DNA of 64,000 nucleotides from Prosthecobacter sp. GTDB taxonomy: Bacteria; Verrucomicrobiota; Verrucomicrobiia; Verrucomicrobiales; Verrucomicrobiaceae. Position 1 is the first letter of the stretch. The number at the start of each line of letters is the position of its first letter. Of the stretch, positions 21,983-32,157 are shown piece after piece. The stretch spans positions 1 to 64,000 of the forward strand of contig NZ_JAXMIH010000028.1 in NCBI RefSeq assembly GCF_034366625.1, read 5' to 3'. The position numbers and the translations under genes were made by a program. The notes beneath the pieces were generated by a model. That model saw nothing but the letters and a program-made list of their open reading frames with translations. It searched no databases and was not told where the DNA came from.

Positions 21983-23368
21983 ATGTTTTCTGCCCGACCC
22001 AACACGCCCTTCAACCGCCGCGAATGGCTTCGCGTGGGTGGATTGGGCTGTTTGGGGCTGTCGTTGCCGTCGTTGCTTCAAGCGAAGGGGCTGAAGAGCA
22101 AGGACGGCTCGTTTGGCCGGGCGAAGAGCTGCATCATCCTGTTTCTCAGCGGCGGACCGCCGCAGCATGAGACGTTTGATCCAAAGCCGGACGCGCCGCT
22201 GGAGATTCGCGGGGACTTCAAGTCGATCCCGAGCTCGGTGCCGGGCGTGCATTTCTCGGAGACTCTGCCGAGCACGGCGAAGCGGATGCATCAGATCGCG
22301 GTGATTCGGTCGATGACGACGGGCATCAATGCGCACTCCACGAGCGGCGCGTTCATGCTGACGGGCTATGAGCCGCTTTCGAAGGCGGAGAGCGTGCCGC
22401 CGAGCGGCAACGACTGGCCGAGCATCGCGGCGGCGGTCGGGGCACTGAAACCGAGCGAGCGCTCGCCGCTGTCTGCGGTCGTTTTGCCGGAACGCATCGA
22501 GAACAACGGCAACATCGTGTGGCCTGGCCAGAATGGCGGCTTCATGGGAGCTCCGTGGCATCCGCAGCTTATCAAATGCGATCCGGCGGCGGAACGCATG
22601 CGCATTGAGGGCATGAGTTTGACCGAGGGCATGACGGATGTGCGCTTCTCCGAACGCGGCAGCTTGCTGCGGCAGATGGACGCGAGCTTTCGTGCTGCGC
22701 TGGCCAATCCGCTGATCAATGAAACGGATGCGATGCATCAGCGGGCCTTTGATTTGATCCACTCCGAGGCCAGTCGTGCCGCGCTGGAGATCGAGCGCGA
22801 GCCTGCGGTGATGCGGGATCGCTATGGGCGTGGCAAATTCGGGCAGAGCGTGCTGCTGGCTCGTCGGCTCGTCGAGGCAGGCACGCGGCTGGTGCAGGTG
22901 AACTGGCCGCGCGAGCCGGGGGATTTCAATCAAGGCAGCCCACTGTGGGACACGCATCAGCGCAATGGTCCACGTGTGCGCGACGTGCTCGCGCCGCAGT
23001 TTGATGTGGCCTATTCGGCGCTGATCCAGGATTTGCACTCGCGGGGCTTGCTCGATGAGACGCTGGTCGTTGTGATGGGCGAGTTCGGGCGCTCGCCCAC
23101 GATCAACAAAAGCGGTGGTCGCGATCACTGGGGCAATGTGTTCTCCGTCGCCATGGCCGGTGCAGGCATCGCGGGCGGTCAAATCATCGGCGCGAGCGAC
23201 AAAATCGGCGCGTTCCCGGCGGACAGGCCGGTGCGACCGCCGGATCTCGCGGCGACAATGTTTCATCTGCTCGGCATCCGTCCAAATCACGAATTCCTTG
23301 ATCCCATCCAGCGCCCGCGCCCTGTGACCGACTCCGGCACGCCGCTGCGCGAACTCGTCGGCATCTAA
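21983..23368 (+). CDS. DUF1501 protein, Tat-exported
   Basis: A 461-residue DUF1501 protein. The Tat signal is NRREWLRVGGLGCLGLSLP. Landmarks are FLSGGPPQHETFDPKPDAP near residue 60, RSMTTGINAHST, MGEFGRSPTINKSGGRDHWG and VAMAGAGIAGGQIIGASD. It is close in pattern to the copies at 47837 and 58641, which share the GRDHW...IGA(S/T)D ending, rather than to those at 10446, 30754 and 59984. No DUF1549 gene adjoins it: its neighbours are a propeller and an esterase fusion. Confidence 0.87.
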   Translation: MFSARPNTPFNRREWLRVGGLGCLGLSLPSLLQAKGLKSKDGSFGRAKSCIILFLSGGPPQHETFDPKPDAPLEIRGDFKSIPSSVPGVHFSETLPSTAKRMHQIAVIRSMTTGINAHSTSGAFMLTGYEPLSKAESVPPSGNDWPSIAAAVGALKPSERSPLSAVVLPERIENNGNIVWPGQNGGFMGAPWHPQLIKCDPAAERMRIEGMSLTEGMTDVRFSERGSLLRQMDASFRAALANPLINETDAMHQRAFDLIHSEASRAALEIEREPAVMRDRYGRGKFGQSVLLARRLVEAGTRLVQVNWPREPGDFNQGSPLWDTHQRNGPRVRDVLAPQFDVAYSALIQDLHSRGLLDETLVVVMGEFGRSPTINKSGGRDHWGNVFSVAMAGAGIAGGQIIGASDKIGAFPADRPVRPPDLAATMFHLLGIRPNHEFLDPIQRPRPVTDSGTPLRELVGI

Positions 23369-23378
23369 TTTCATTCTC

Positions 23379-25061
<1,683 letters not shown>

Positions 25062-25110
25062 ACCGGCGGGGCGATGGATGTGAATGATGAGGAACGTTGG
25101 AGACAACAAA

Positions 25111-26094
25111 ATGAAGCGCCTCGTCCTCCTCAACTTCGTCCTGGCCTGCCAGCTCTGCGTTGCCGCCGATGAGGCAGCGATCCGCGCCGCCGTCGTCAAA
25201 TCGTTGCCGCTGCTGGAGCGCAGCTCGGTCATTGCCATCGATGAGCGCTCGAACTGCTTCACCTGCCATCACACCGGCCTGCCGGTGATGACCTTCATCA
25301 CCGCCCGCGAGCGCGGCTTCAAGATCGACGCGGGCAATCTTCAAACACAGCTTCAGTTCACTTCCGACTTCCTCGCCAAAGGCCGCGCGAACTACCTGCA
25401 AGGCAAGGGACAGGGCGGACACGCTTTTACCGCCGGATCGGCGCTTTGGACGCTCAAACTCGGCAACTCGAAGCCCGACACGAACACTGAGGCCGTGATC
25501 GAATATCTTCTCGGTCACCAAAAGGAACTCGGACACTGGAAACCGCCGTCCATTCGACCGCCGAGCGAGGAAAGCCCCTTCAGCGCCACGTTCTTCGCTC
25601 TCGAATCCATCCAGCACTTCCGTACTGCTGAGCAACAAGACCGCGCGACTGCGCGCATCACCCAGGCGCACGATTGGTCACTCAAAACGCCCGCGCAGAA
25701 CACCGAGGACCGTGTTTTCAAGCTGTGGGCACTTCATTCCGTCAACGCCGACACGATGTCCGCCGCACAAGACCTCCTCCGCACGCAACGCGAGGACGGC
25801 GGCTGGTCCCAGCTCGAAAACATGACCTCCGATGCCTACGCCACCGGCACCGCGCTCGTCGCATTGCATCGCACCGGCAGTGTCGCGGCGGATGATCCAG
25901 CGTTTCAACATGGTCTTCAGTGGCTGCTCAAAGCCCAGCTCGCTGATGGTTCCTGGCACGTCGTTTCACGCGCCAAGCCGTTCCAGAAATACTTCGAGTC
26001 CGGCTACCCACACGGCAAAGACCAGTTCATCTCCATCACCGCCGCCTGCTGGGCCACCACGGCTCTGGCGCTCGCCTTGCCTGTCGCGCAATAG
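25111..26094 (+). CDS. Secreted cyclase-like alpha-barrel protein with CxxCH motif
   Basis: A 327-residue exported protein (MKRLVLLNFVLACQLCVAAD; ATG at 25084 and 25087 give an unlikely leader). Repeats such as GGWSQLENMTSDAYATGTALVAL and LKAQLADGSWHVVS are those of the prenyltransferase/squalene-cyclase alpha-barrel. Near residue 49 it has CFTCHH, a possible heme c attachment site or zinc site. It lacks the DxDD motif of squalene-hopene cyclases, so cyclase activity is not supported. I read it as a PVC-specific exported protein with a borrowed barrel fold. Confidence 0.75.
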   Translation: MKRLVLLNFVLACQLCVAADEAAIRAAVVKSLPLLERSSVIAIDERSNCFTCHHTGLPVMTFITARERGFKIDAGNLQTQLQFTSDFLAKGRANYLQGKGQGGHAFTAGSALWTLKLGNSKPDTNTEAVIEYLLGHQKELGHWKPPSIRPPSEESPFSATFFALESIQHFRTAEQQDRATARITQAHDWSLKTPAQNTEDRVFKLWALHSVNADTMSAAQDLLRTQREDGGWSQLENMTSDAYATGTALVALHRTGSVAADDPAFQHGLQWLLKAQLADGSWHVVSRAKPFQKYFESGYPHGKDQFISITAACWATTALALALPVAQ

Positions 26095-26109
26095 CGTGTC
26101 CATCGTGCG

Positions 26110-26119
26110 CGTAGTCGTG
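26110..26119 (+). promoter_or_regulatory. CGTAG box upstream of the M23 peptidase gene
   Basis: CGTAGTCGTG lies exactly five bases before the ATG at 26125. It is a weaker version of the CGTAGGTTTR box at 36025, 40373 and 47823 and has the same spacing. Taken alone it would not be called. Confidence 0.3.
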
Positions 26120-26124
26120 TCACG

Positions 26125-27594
26125 ATGAATCTCTCCCGCCTTGCACTGCTCCTTTGTCTCGTTTCCACAGCTCTCTGGGCTGATCTTCCCAAGCCGACCC
26201 TTGAACCCACGCTGCGCGCGGTTGATTTGATGATCGGCGAATCCGCTGACATGAAACTGGCCGATGGCAGCACCGTGAAAGTGAAGCTACTCGACGTGCA
26301 GGAGAAGCGCGACTCGATGGCCAAGGCGGTGCGTGAGGCGAAAGTGAAGGTGGAAGTCAACGGCGCTGAAGCCTGGCTCACGAGCGCGAATTACAACCTG
26401 CCGCAAACCGTCGGCGGCGTGCAGATCGACTGCCCAATCACGCGCGGCTACAACGCCGACAGCGGCGAGGATTCGTGGGGCCTCGAAAAAGATGCGCGGC
26501 TGCGTTTGTGGTCCGCAGGGTCGCCGTGGATCAATCCGGGAACCTTTGTGTATCCGCTGAAGCAGCGCTGGTTTGCCACTTCGACGCAGTTCTCCAACGA
26601 GCCGACCTATGTCGATGGCGGCGACAAACCGGACCGGAAGAAGATCTATTATCACAACGACCTCGACTTCGGCGGCTGCGAAGGTTTGACGGAGGTCATC
26701 GCTGCCACGGATGGACTGGTAGTGAGTGTGTCGGAAAAAACTCTGCCGGGTTACTCGCTCACGCCGGTGAGGCCGCGTTACGACGTGGTGTATGTGCTCG
26801 ACGAACGTGGCTGGTATTATCGCTACAGCCACCTGCACACGATTGACGCGGCGATCACGATGGGATCGCGTGTGAAGATGGGCCAGCGCATCGGCATCCT
26901 CGGCAAGGAAGGAGCGAGCGGCGGCTGGACGCATCTGCACTTCGGCATCAAGAGCCGGCAGCCTTCCGGCAAGTGGGGCACGGAGGAAGCCTACGCCTTC
27001 GCGTGGGAGGCGTATCAGCGCGAGAACAAGCCTGCCATCATCGCCGTGGCACGACCGCATCATTTCATCCGTGCGGGTGAGACGATCACGCTTGATGCTT
27101 CAAAGTCGTGGGCAGCATCCGGCACGATCAAAAGCCACGACTGGACCTTCACGGATGGAAAGACCGCCTCCGGTGCAAAAATCGAGCGCGCTTACTCAAA
27201 GCCCGGTGCTTATAGCGAGATCCTGAAAGTCACGGATGACGCTGGCAACGTGAGCTACGATTTCGCCATCGTCCAAGTCATCGGCAGCGACGATAAGAAC
27301 CTGCCACCAACGATTCACCCGACCTTCTGGCCCACCACCGGTCTCAAGCCCGGCACCGAGATCACCTTTAAAGTCCGCACCTTCCGCACCACCGGCGGCG
27401 AGACCTGGGACTTCGGCGATGGCACGCCGAAAGTCAGCGTGAAGTCCGATGGCAACGCCAAAGCCCTCGCCAAGGACGGTTATGCGATCACGCAACATGC
27501 CTTCGCAAAAGCGGGCGACTACCTCGTAAGTGTCGAGCACACGAATGAGCGCGGCGAACGCGCCGTGGGGCACCTGTGGGTGCGGATTGAATAA
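26125..27594 (+). CDS. Secreted M23 peptidase with PKD-like repeats
   Basis: A 489-residue exported protein (signal MNLSRLALLLCLVSTALWAD). The LytM/M23 zinc endopeptidase fold is centred on residues 170-290: the first ligand set is in YYHNDLDFGG (HxxxD), then YRYSHLHTID and WTHLHFGIKS (HxH). Two PKD/Ig-like sandwiches follow, with DASKSWAASG...YSKPGAYSEILKVTD and WDFGDGTPK...HAFAKAGDYLVSVEHT. It may cut peptide bridges in peptidoglycan or a foreign cell wall, or glycoprotein peptides. The C-terminal PKD repeats point to surface or polymer binding. Confidence 0.85.
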   Translation: MNLSRLALLLCLVSTALWADLPKPTLEPTLRAVDLMIGESADMKLADGSTVKVKLLDVQEKRDSMAKAVREAKVKVEVNGAEAWLTSANYNLPQTVGGVQIDCPITRGYNADSGEDSWGLEKDARLRLWSAGSPWINPGTFVYPLKQRWFATSTQFSNEPTYVDGGDKPDRKKIYYHNDLDFGGCEGLTEVIAATDGLVVSVSEKTLPGYSLTPVRPRYDVVYVLDERGWYYRYSHLHTIDAAITMGSRVKMGQRIGILGKEGASGGWTHLHFGIKSRQPSGKWGTEEAYAFAWEAYQRENKPAIIAVARPHHFIRAGETITLDASKSWAASGTIKSHDWTFTDGKTASGAKIERAYSKPGAYSEILKVTDDAGNVSYDFAIVQVIGSDDKNLPPTIHPTFWPTTGLKPGTEITFKVRTFRTTGGETWDFGDGTPKVSVKSDGNAKALAKDGYAITQHAFAKAGDYLVSVEHTNERGERAVGHLWVRIE

Positions 27595-27623
27595 ATCCGA
27601 AAGACAGGCGCGTGGATCTCGTA

Positions 27624-27646
27624 ATTTGGAAAACGGTATACCAAAT
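27624..27646. promoter_or_regulatory. Operator-like palindrome at the gntR start
   Basis: A perfect GGTATACC palindrome at 27635-27642 is framed by ATTTGG (27624-27629) and CCAAAT (27641-27646), the last bases overlapping the gntR ATG at 27645. FCD-type GntR regulators typically bind TGGTATACCA-like sites, so this is a good candidate for autoregulation of the operon that begins here. Confidence 0.65.
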
Positions 27647-28295
27647 GCAGACATCCACCCTCATCGCCTCTCGCTCCGATTCAGCCGCCTCGCGGCTGCG
27701 CACGGACATCCTCAGCGGCACCGCCGGACCGGGCACCTTGCTGGCTGAATCGGCTGTAGCGCTGCGCCTCGGCGTTAGCCGCGTACCGGTGCGCGAGGCC
27801 TTGTTCACGTTGGAACGCGAGGGCCTTGTCGAGTTCAGCCCCACGGGTCGCGCGTTTGTGAAAAAGCTGACGCCACAGGACTTTGAGGAGTTGTTTGTGC
27901 TTCGCCTCACGTTGGAGCCGCTGGCTTCACGATTGGCGGCTCCGAAACTAAAGCAATCTGCCTCCAGACTCGAAAAGAACCTCGCAGCCACGCGTCGTGC
28001 CAAATCCGTGCAGGAAGTCACGCGCCTCGACCTGGAATTTCATCAGATCATTCTTGAGGCCTCGGGCAACGCGCGGCTTCTGAAGCTGTGGCGTTCCTTG
28101 CGTGGCGAATTGGAGCTCTGGCTGGGCCGCCTGCATCGCAGTCACCAACTGCAAACCCAGGAGACACTCAGCGAAACCGCTGACGCCCACGAAGCCATCG
28201 TAAACTGCTTCCAAACGCAAACTCCCGCCGCCTGCGAGCGTCTCATGCGCGAGCACATTCTCGGCTGGCGTGAATGGCTGCCTCTTTCCTCATGA
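27645..28295 (+). CDS. GntR family regulator with FCD ligand domain
   Basis: A 216-residue transcription regulator. The N-terminal winged helix-turn-helix is visible in LAESAVALRLGVSRVPVREALFTLE, and the C-terminal two-thirds is helical like the FCD domain that senses sugar acids or other carboxylates. A GTG start 11 codons upstream is in frame, but the ATG at 27645 gives the usual N-terminus and abuts a GGTATACC palindrome. Its stop overlaps the start of the next gene (ATGA), so it should be made together with the cytochrome/DUF1549 operon at 28292-35996 and probably controls it. The effector is unknown. Confidence 0.92.
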   Translation: MQTSTLIASRSDSAASRLRTDILSGTAGPGTLLAESAVALRLGVSRVPVREALFTLEREGLVEFSPTGRAFVKKLTPQDFEELFVLRLTLEPLASRLAAPKLKQSASRLEKNLAATRRAKSVQEVTRLDLEFHQIILEASGNARLLKLWRSLRGELELWLGRLHRSHQLQTQETLSETADAHEAIVNCFQTQTPAACERLMREHILGWREWLPLSS

Positions 28296-30751
28296 ACCGC
28301 ATTTTCCAGAGCCTCGTCGTCACATCGCTCGCGCTATCGTCAGCGCGGGCGGAGGACGGCATGGCGTTCTTTGAGTCCAAGGTACTGCCAGTTCTCCAGC
28401 AGCGCTGCTATGAGTGCCATTCGCATGAGAAGAAGATCAAAGGCGGCCTTGCTCTCGATTTGAAAACGGGCTGGCAGACTGGTGGCGACAACGGGCCCGC
28501 AATCATCCCTGGCGATCTGGTGAAAAGCCATCTCATCCAGGCCGTGCGCTATGCCGATCCCGAAACGGAGATGCCGCCGAAGGGCAAGCTGGCCGCGAGC
28601 GAGATCGAAGTGCTGGAGAAATGGGTCGCGATGGGTGCGCCGGATTCGCGAGTGGCGAAAGTGTCTGCAAAGGCCAAAACCATCGACTTCGAGGCCGGAA
28701 AGAAGTTCTGGGCCTTCCAACCCGTTCGCGATGCCAAAGCGCCAGCGGTCAAAGACACCGCATGGCCGCTGGATGCCGTGGATCGCTTCATCCTCGCGAA
28801 ACTCGAAGCCGCAGGCCTTCAGCCAGCCGCTGACGCTGATGCTTACACCTGGCTGCGCCGTGTCTCCCTTGATCTCACCGGCCTGCCGCCGACGCCTGAG
28901 GCCATTGAGAGCTTCACGTCCGACTTGTCAGACCAGTCCGACTCGTCTGACGCCCGCGCAGTTGTCGTTGATCGCCTCCTTCAATCCAAAGCCTTCGGTG
29001 AGCGCTGGGCACGTCATTGGCTCGATCTCACCGGCTACGCGGATCAGATCGGCACCTCGAACAACGTCTTCGCCGAACATGCGTGGCGGTATCGCGACTA
29101 CGTCATCAATGCCTTCAACAACGACAAGCCCTTCGACCAGTTCATTCGCGAGCAAGTCGCGGGTGACTTGCTTCCGGCTGATTCACCGCTGAAACGCGCC
29201 GAGAACATCACCGCCACGGGTTTCCTCGTGCTCGGCGATGTCGAAATCGTCGCTGTGGACAAGCTCAAGATGGAGATGGACCTCGTGGATCAGCAAGTGA
29301 GCAAGGTCGGCACCGCCTTCCTCGGCATGACGCTCGGCTGCGTGCGCTGCCACGACCACAAGTTCGATCCCATCGCGCAGACCGACTACTACGCCATCGC
29401 CGGCATGTTCCGCAGCACCGACTCCACCTACAAGACCGACAACGGCGTGTGGAGCAGTGTCTACAAGACCGAACTGCCCGAAACAACCGAGCAGAAAGCA
29501 CAACGTGAGCAACTTCTCGCCGCCAATGCAGCGAAGATCAAAGCTCTCGCTGCCGAACGCGAAGCCGCTGAGAAGGAAAAAGTCGCGCTGGAGCCGCAGA
29601 TCGCCAAAGCAACGAAGGAAGCCAAGCCCGATCTCGAAAAGAAGCGCGATGCACTGGTCGCCCGCATCAAGGCCATCAACGGCGAAGTCGAGCACGCCAA
29701 GTTCTTCGCACCCATCGTTCCGAAAGCCTTCGCCGTGCATGATCGCGAAAAGCCCGCCGACATGCAGGTCACCATTCGCGGCAATCCGTATGCGCTGGGC
29801 GACTCGGTGAAGCGAGGCGTCATGCGCGTGGCCTCGTGGGGCGAAATGCCGCCGATTCCGCCGAATCAAAGCGGTCGTGTGCAGCTTGCCGACTGGCTCG
29901 CTGACTCGCGCAATCCGCTCACGGCCCGTGTCACCGTGAACCGCATCTGGCAGAAGCTCTTCGGCGAAGGTCTGGTGCGCAGCGTCGATTACTTCGGCGT
30001 GCGCGGTGAAACTCCGACGCATCCCGAGTTGCTCGATCATCTCGCCACTCGTTTCGTCAACGGCGGCTGGTCGCAGAAGCAGATCATTCGCGCCATCGTG
30101 CTCAGTCGGGCTTATCGAATGAGCAGCGCGCACAACGCCGTTGCGATGAGCAAAGACCCGGAAAATCGTCTGCTGTGGCGGATGAATCGTCAGCGGCTCG
30201 ATGCGGAGGCCATTCGCGACTCCATGCTCGCCATCAGCAGCAAGCTGGCGCGTTCGGCAGGAGGAACGGCGCTACCACTCGAGTTCCCCGAGAACGTCAG
30301 CAGCCTCAGCCCGAAGGCGGTGAATCCACCGGCCTTCAATCTCAAGAAGATGCGGCCCATCCAGGACTTCGAGCGCACGATCTACCTGCCCGTCATCCGC
30401 ACCGCAGCGCAACCCGGCTCCGCCAAGCTGCGCGATGTCTTCGACTTCACCCAGCCTGCGCAGATCGCCGGCAAACGCGCCGAGACCGCCGTGCCCACAC
30501 AGGCGCTCTTCCTTCTGAATAGCGATATGCTTCGCACCCGCGCGACCGAACTCGCCAACGATCTCACGCGGACTGAGACGAACACAGGCGCTCGGCTTGA
30601 AACGCTGTGGCTCCGTGCTCTTGGCCGCCCCATCACATCCGCTGAACGCGATGACGCCGTTCAGTTCCTCGAAACCGCACCTGCCAAAGCCGCGTGGATC
30701 GAGCTGAGCCACGCGCTGCTTTCTTCAAACGAATTTCTTCTCCGCCTGTGA
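28292..30751 (+). CDS. Cytochrome/DUF1549/DUF1553 protein
   Basis: An 819-residue exported protein; the start is fixed by the ATGA overlap with gntR and gives signal peptide MNRIFQSLVVTSLALSSARA. PSCyt1 carries CYECHS near residue 39. DUF1549 covers about 160-370 (LDLTGLPPTPEAI and CVRCHDHKFDP). A Lys/Glu/Ala coiled coil lies at about 400-470. DUF1553 starts near 535 (NPLTARVTVNRIWQKLFGEG). Residues about 210-221 read SDLSDQSDSSDA, encoded by a 9-bp tandem repeat that looks inserted in a loop. Two heme sites suggest electron transfer. It is followed by a DUF1501 gene two bases later. Confidence 0.9.
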   Translation: MNRIFQSLVVTSLALSSARAEDGMAFFESKVLPVLQQRCYECHSHEKKIKGGLALDLKTGWQTGGDNGPAIIPGDLVKSHLIQAVRYADPETEMPPKGKLAASEIEVLEKWVAMGAPDSRVAKVSAKAKTIDFEAGKKFWAFQPVRDAKAPAVKDTAWPLDAVDRFILAKLEAAGLQPAADADAYTWLRRVSLDLTGLPPTPEAIESFTSDLSDQSDSSDARAVVVDRLLQSKAFGERWARHWLDLTGYADQIGTSNNVFAEHAWRYRDYVINAFNNDKPFDQFIREQVAGDLLPADSPLKRAENITATGFLVLGDVEIVAVDKLKMEMDLVDQQVSKVGTAFLGMTLGCVRCHDHKFDPIAQTDYYAIAGMFRSTDSTYKTDNGVWSSVYKTELPETTEQKAQREQLLAANAAKIKALAAEREAAEKEKVALEPQIAKATKEAKPDLEKKRDALVARIKAINGEVEHAKFFAPIVPKAFAVHDREKPADMQVTIRGNPYALGDSVKRGVMRVASWGEMPPIPPNQSGRVQLADWLADSRNPLTARVTVNRIWQKLFGEGLVRSVDYFGVRGETPTHPELLDHLATRFVNGGWSQKQIIRAIVLSRAYRMSSAHNAVAMSKDPENRLLWRMNRQRLDAEAIRDSMLAISSKLARSAGGTALPLEFPENVSSLSPKAVNPPAFNLKKMRPIQDFERTIYLPVIRTAAQPGSAKLRDVFDFTQPAQIAGKRAETAVPTQALFLLNSDMLRTRATELANDLTRTETNTGARLETLWLRALGRPITSAERDDAVQFLETAPAKAAWIELSHALLSSNEFLLRL
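28919..28954 (+). repeat. Four-unit 9-bp tandem repeat inside a DUF1549 gene
   Basis: The units are TCCGACTTG, TCAGACCAG, TCCGACTCG and TCTGACGCC, together encoding S-D-x four times. The first three fit TCNGACNNG. Read on the opposite strand they match the repeat at 34143-34178 in another cytochrome gene. The insertion keeps the frame and lies in a loop between DUF1549 helices. Confidence 0.75.
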
Positions 30752-30753
30752 CC

Positions 30754-32157
30754 ATGAACACGACTTCCGCATTCTCCCGCCGCTCCTGGCTGCAACGCAC
30801 TGCCACTGGCTTCGGCGCGCTTGCGCTGCATGATCTCGTGCAGGCCGCCAGCAGCCCGCTTGCAGTGAAGGCACCGCGTTTTCCGGCCAAGGCGAAGCGC
30901 GTGATCTTTCTCTTCATGTCGGGCGGGCCGTCGCAGCCGGATTTGTTTGACCCGAAGGACTACATCAAGCGCATGCATGGCAAGACGATCTCCGCGCCGA
31001 TCAACACGAACGAGCTTCGCGTCGGCACGGACAAGTTTCTCGCGCTCGCCACGCATGGCGAGGTGCGTCCGCGTGGGCAAAGCGGCATGATGATTTCCGA
31101 TCTGCTGCCGCACACCGCGACCATCGCCGATGAGATCAGTCTGCTGCGTGCCGTGCATTCGGACAACAATCAGCATCAGCCCGCCGCTCTTCAGTTTCAC
31201 ACCGGCGTCACAGCGGATGTGCGGCCGTCGATGGGCTCGTGGATCAGCTACGGCCTCGGCGCGGAGAACAGCAACCTGCCGAACTTCATCACCATTCATC
31301 CCGACAGCGACACGCGGCTCTACGGCGCCTCGTTTCTGCCCGCCGCGCATCAGGGCACAAAGGTCGTCATCCCGCAGGGTGAAAAACAATCACCCATCGA
31401 CTACCTTGCCGATGTCTCGGGTGATGCGAAGGCGCAGCGCGCGCGCATCGACTTCACCCAGCGCATGAACCGCCGCCTGCTCAAGGGTGCCGAGGTCGAT
31501 GCACGAATGGAAGGCATGATCGAGAGCATGGAGATCGCCTTCCGAATGCAAAGCGCCACGCCCGAGCTGGTGGACATTTCCAACGAAACCGAGGCCACGA
31601 AAAAACTCTACGGCATCGGCGAAAAGACCACGGACAAGAATGGCCGAGCCTGTTTGCTCGCGCGTCGTCTCAGTGAGGCCGGAGTGCGCTTTGTGCAGGT
31701 CACCATGGGCGGCTGGGATCATCACGGCAACATTCGCGATGCACTGCCCAAGAGCTGCTCCGAATCCGACCAGCCCTGCGCCGCGCTGATCAAAGATCTG
31801 AAGTCACGCGGCCTGCTCGATGACACGCTCGTCGTCTGGTCCGGGGAATTCGGCCGCACGCCCTGGAGCCAGGATCTCAGCGGCACCTCGCCCATCGACA
31901 AACACGGCCGCGAGCATCAGCCCGAAAGCTTCTGCACCTGGATGGCCGGTGGCGGCATCAAACCCGGCTTCACCTTCGGCGAGACCGACGACTTCGGCTT
32001 CCGGCCCGTCTCCGGCAAAGTACATCTGCATGACCTGCACGCCACGATCCTGCATCAGCTCGGCCTTGATCATGAGAAGCTGACGTGGCGGCATCTCGGC
32101 CGTGATTTTCGGCTCACGGATGTTTATGGGAACGTGGTGAAGGAGATTTTGGCATGA
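30754..32157 (+). CDS. DUF1501 protein, Tat-exported
   Basis: A 467-residue DUF1501 protein, second structural gene of the gntR-led operon. The Tat signal is SRRSWLQRTATGFGALAL. Landmarks are FMSGGPSQPDLFDPKDY near residue 55, RAVHSDNNQHQPAALQFHTG, SGEFGRTPWS and GREHQPESFCTWMAGGG. Here GRDH is replaced by GREH and the FDPKP proline by D. It overlaps the next gene by ATGA, so translation of DUF1501 and the DUF1592 cytochrome is probably coupled. Confidence 0.88.
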   Translation: MNTTSAFSRRSWLQRTATGFGALALHDLVQAASSPLAVKAPRFPAKAKRVIFLFMSGGPSQPDLFDPKDYIKRMHGKTISAPINTNELRVGTDKFLALATHGEVRPRGQSGMMISDLLPHTATIADEISLLRAVHSDNNQHQPAALQFHTGVTADVRPSMGSWISYGLGAENSNLPNFITIHPDSDTRLYGASFLPAAHQGTKVVIPQGEKQSPIDYLADVSGDAKAQRARIDFTQRMNRRLLKGAEVDARMEGMIESMEIAFRMQSATPELVDISNETEATKKLYGIGEKTTDKNGRACLLARRLSEAGVRFVQVTMGGWDHHGNIRDALPKSCSESDQPCAALIKDLKSRGLLDDTLVVWSGEFGRTPWSQDLSGTSPIDKHGREHQPESFCTWMAGGGIKPGFTFGETDDFGFRPVSGKVHLHDLHATILHQLGLDHEKLTWRHLGRDFRLTDVYGNVVKEILA

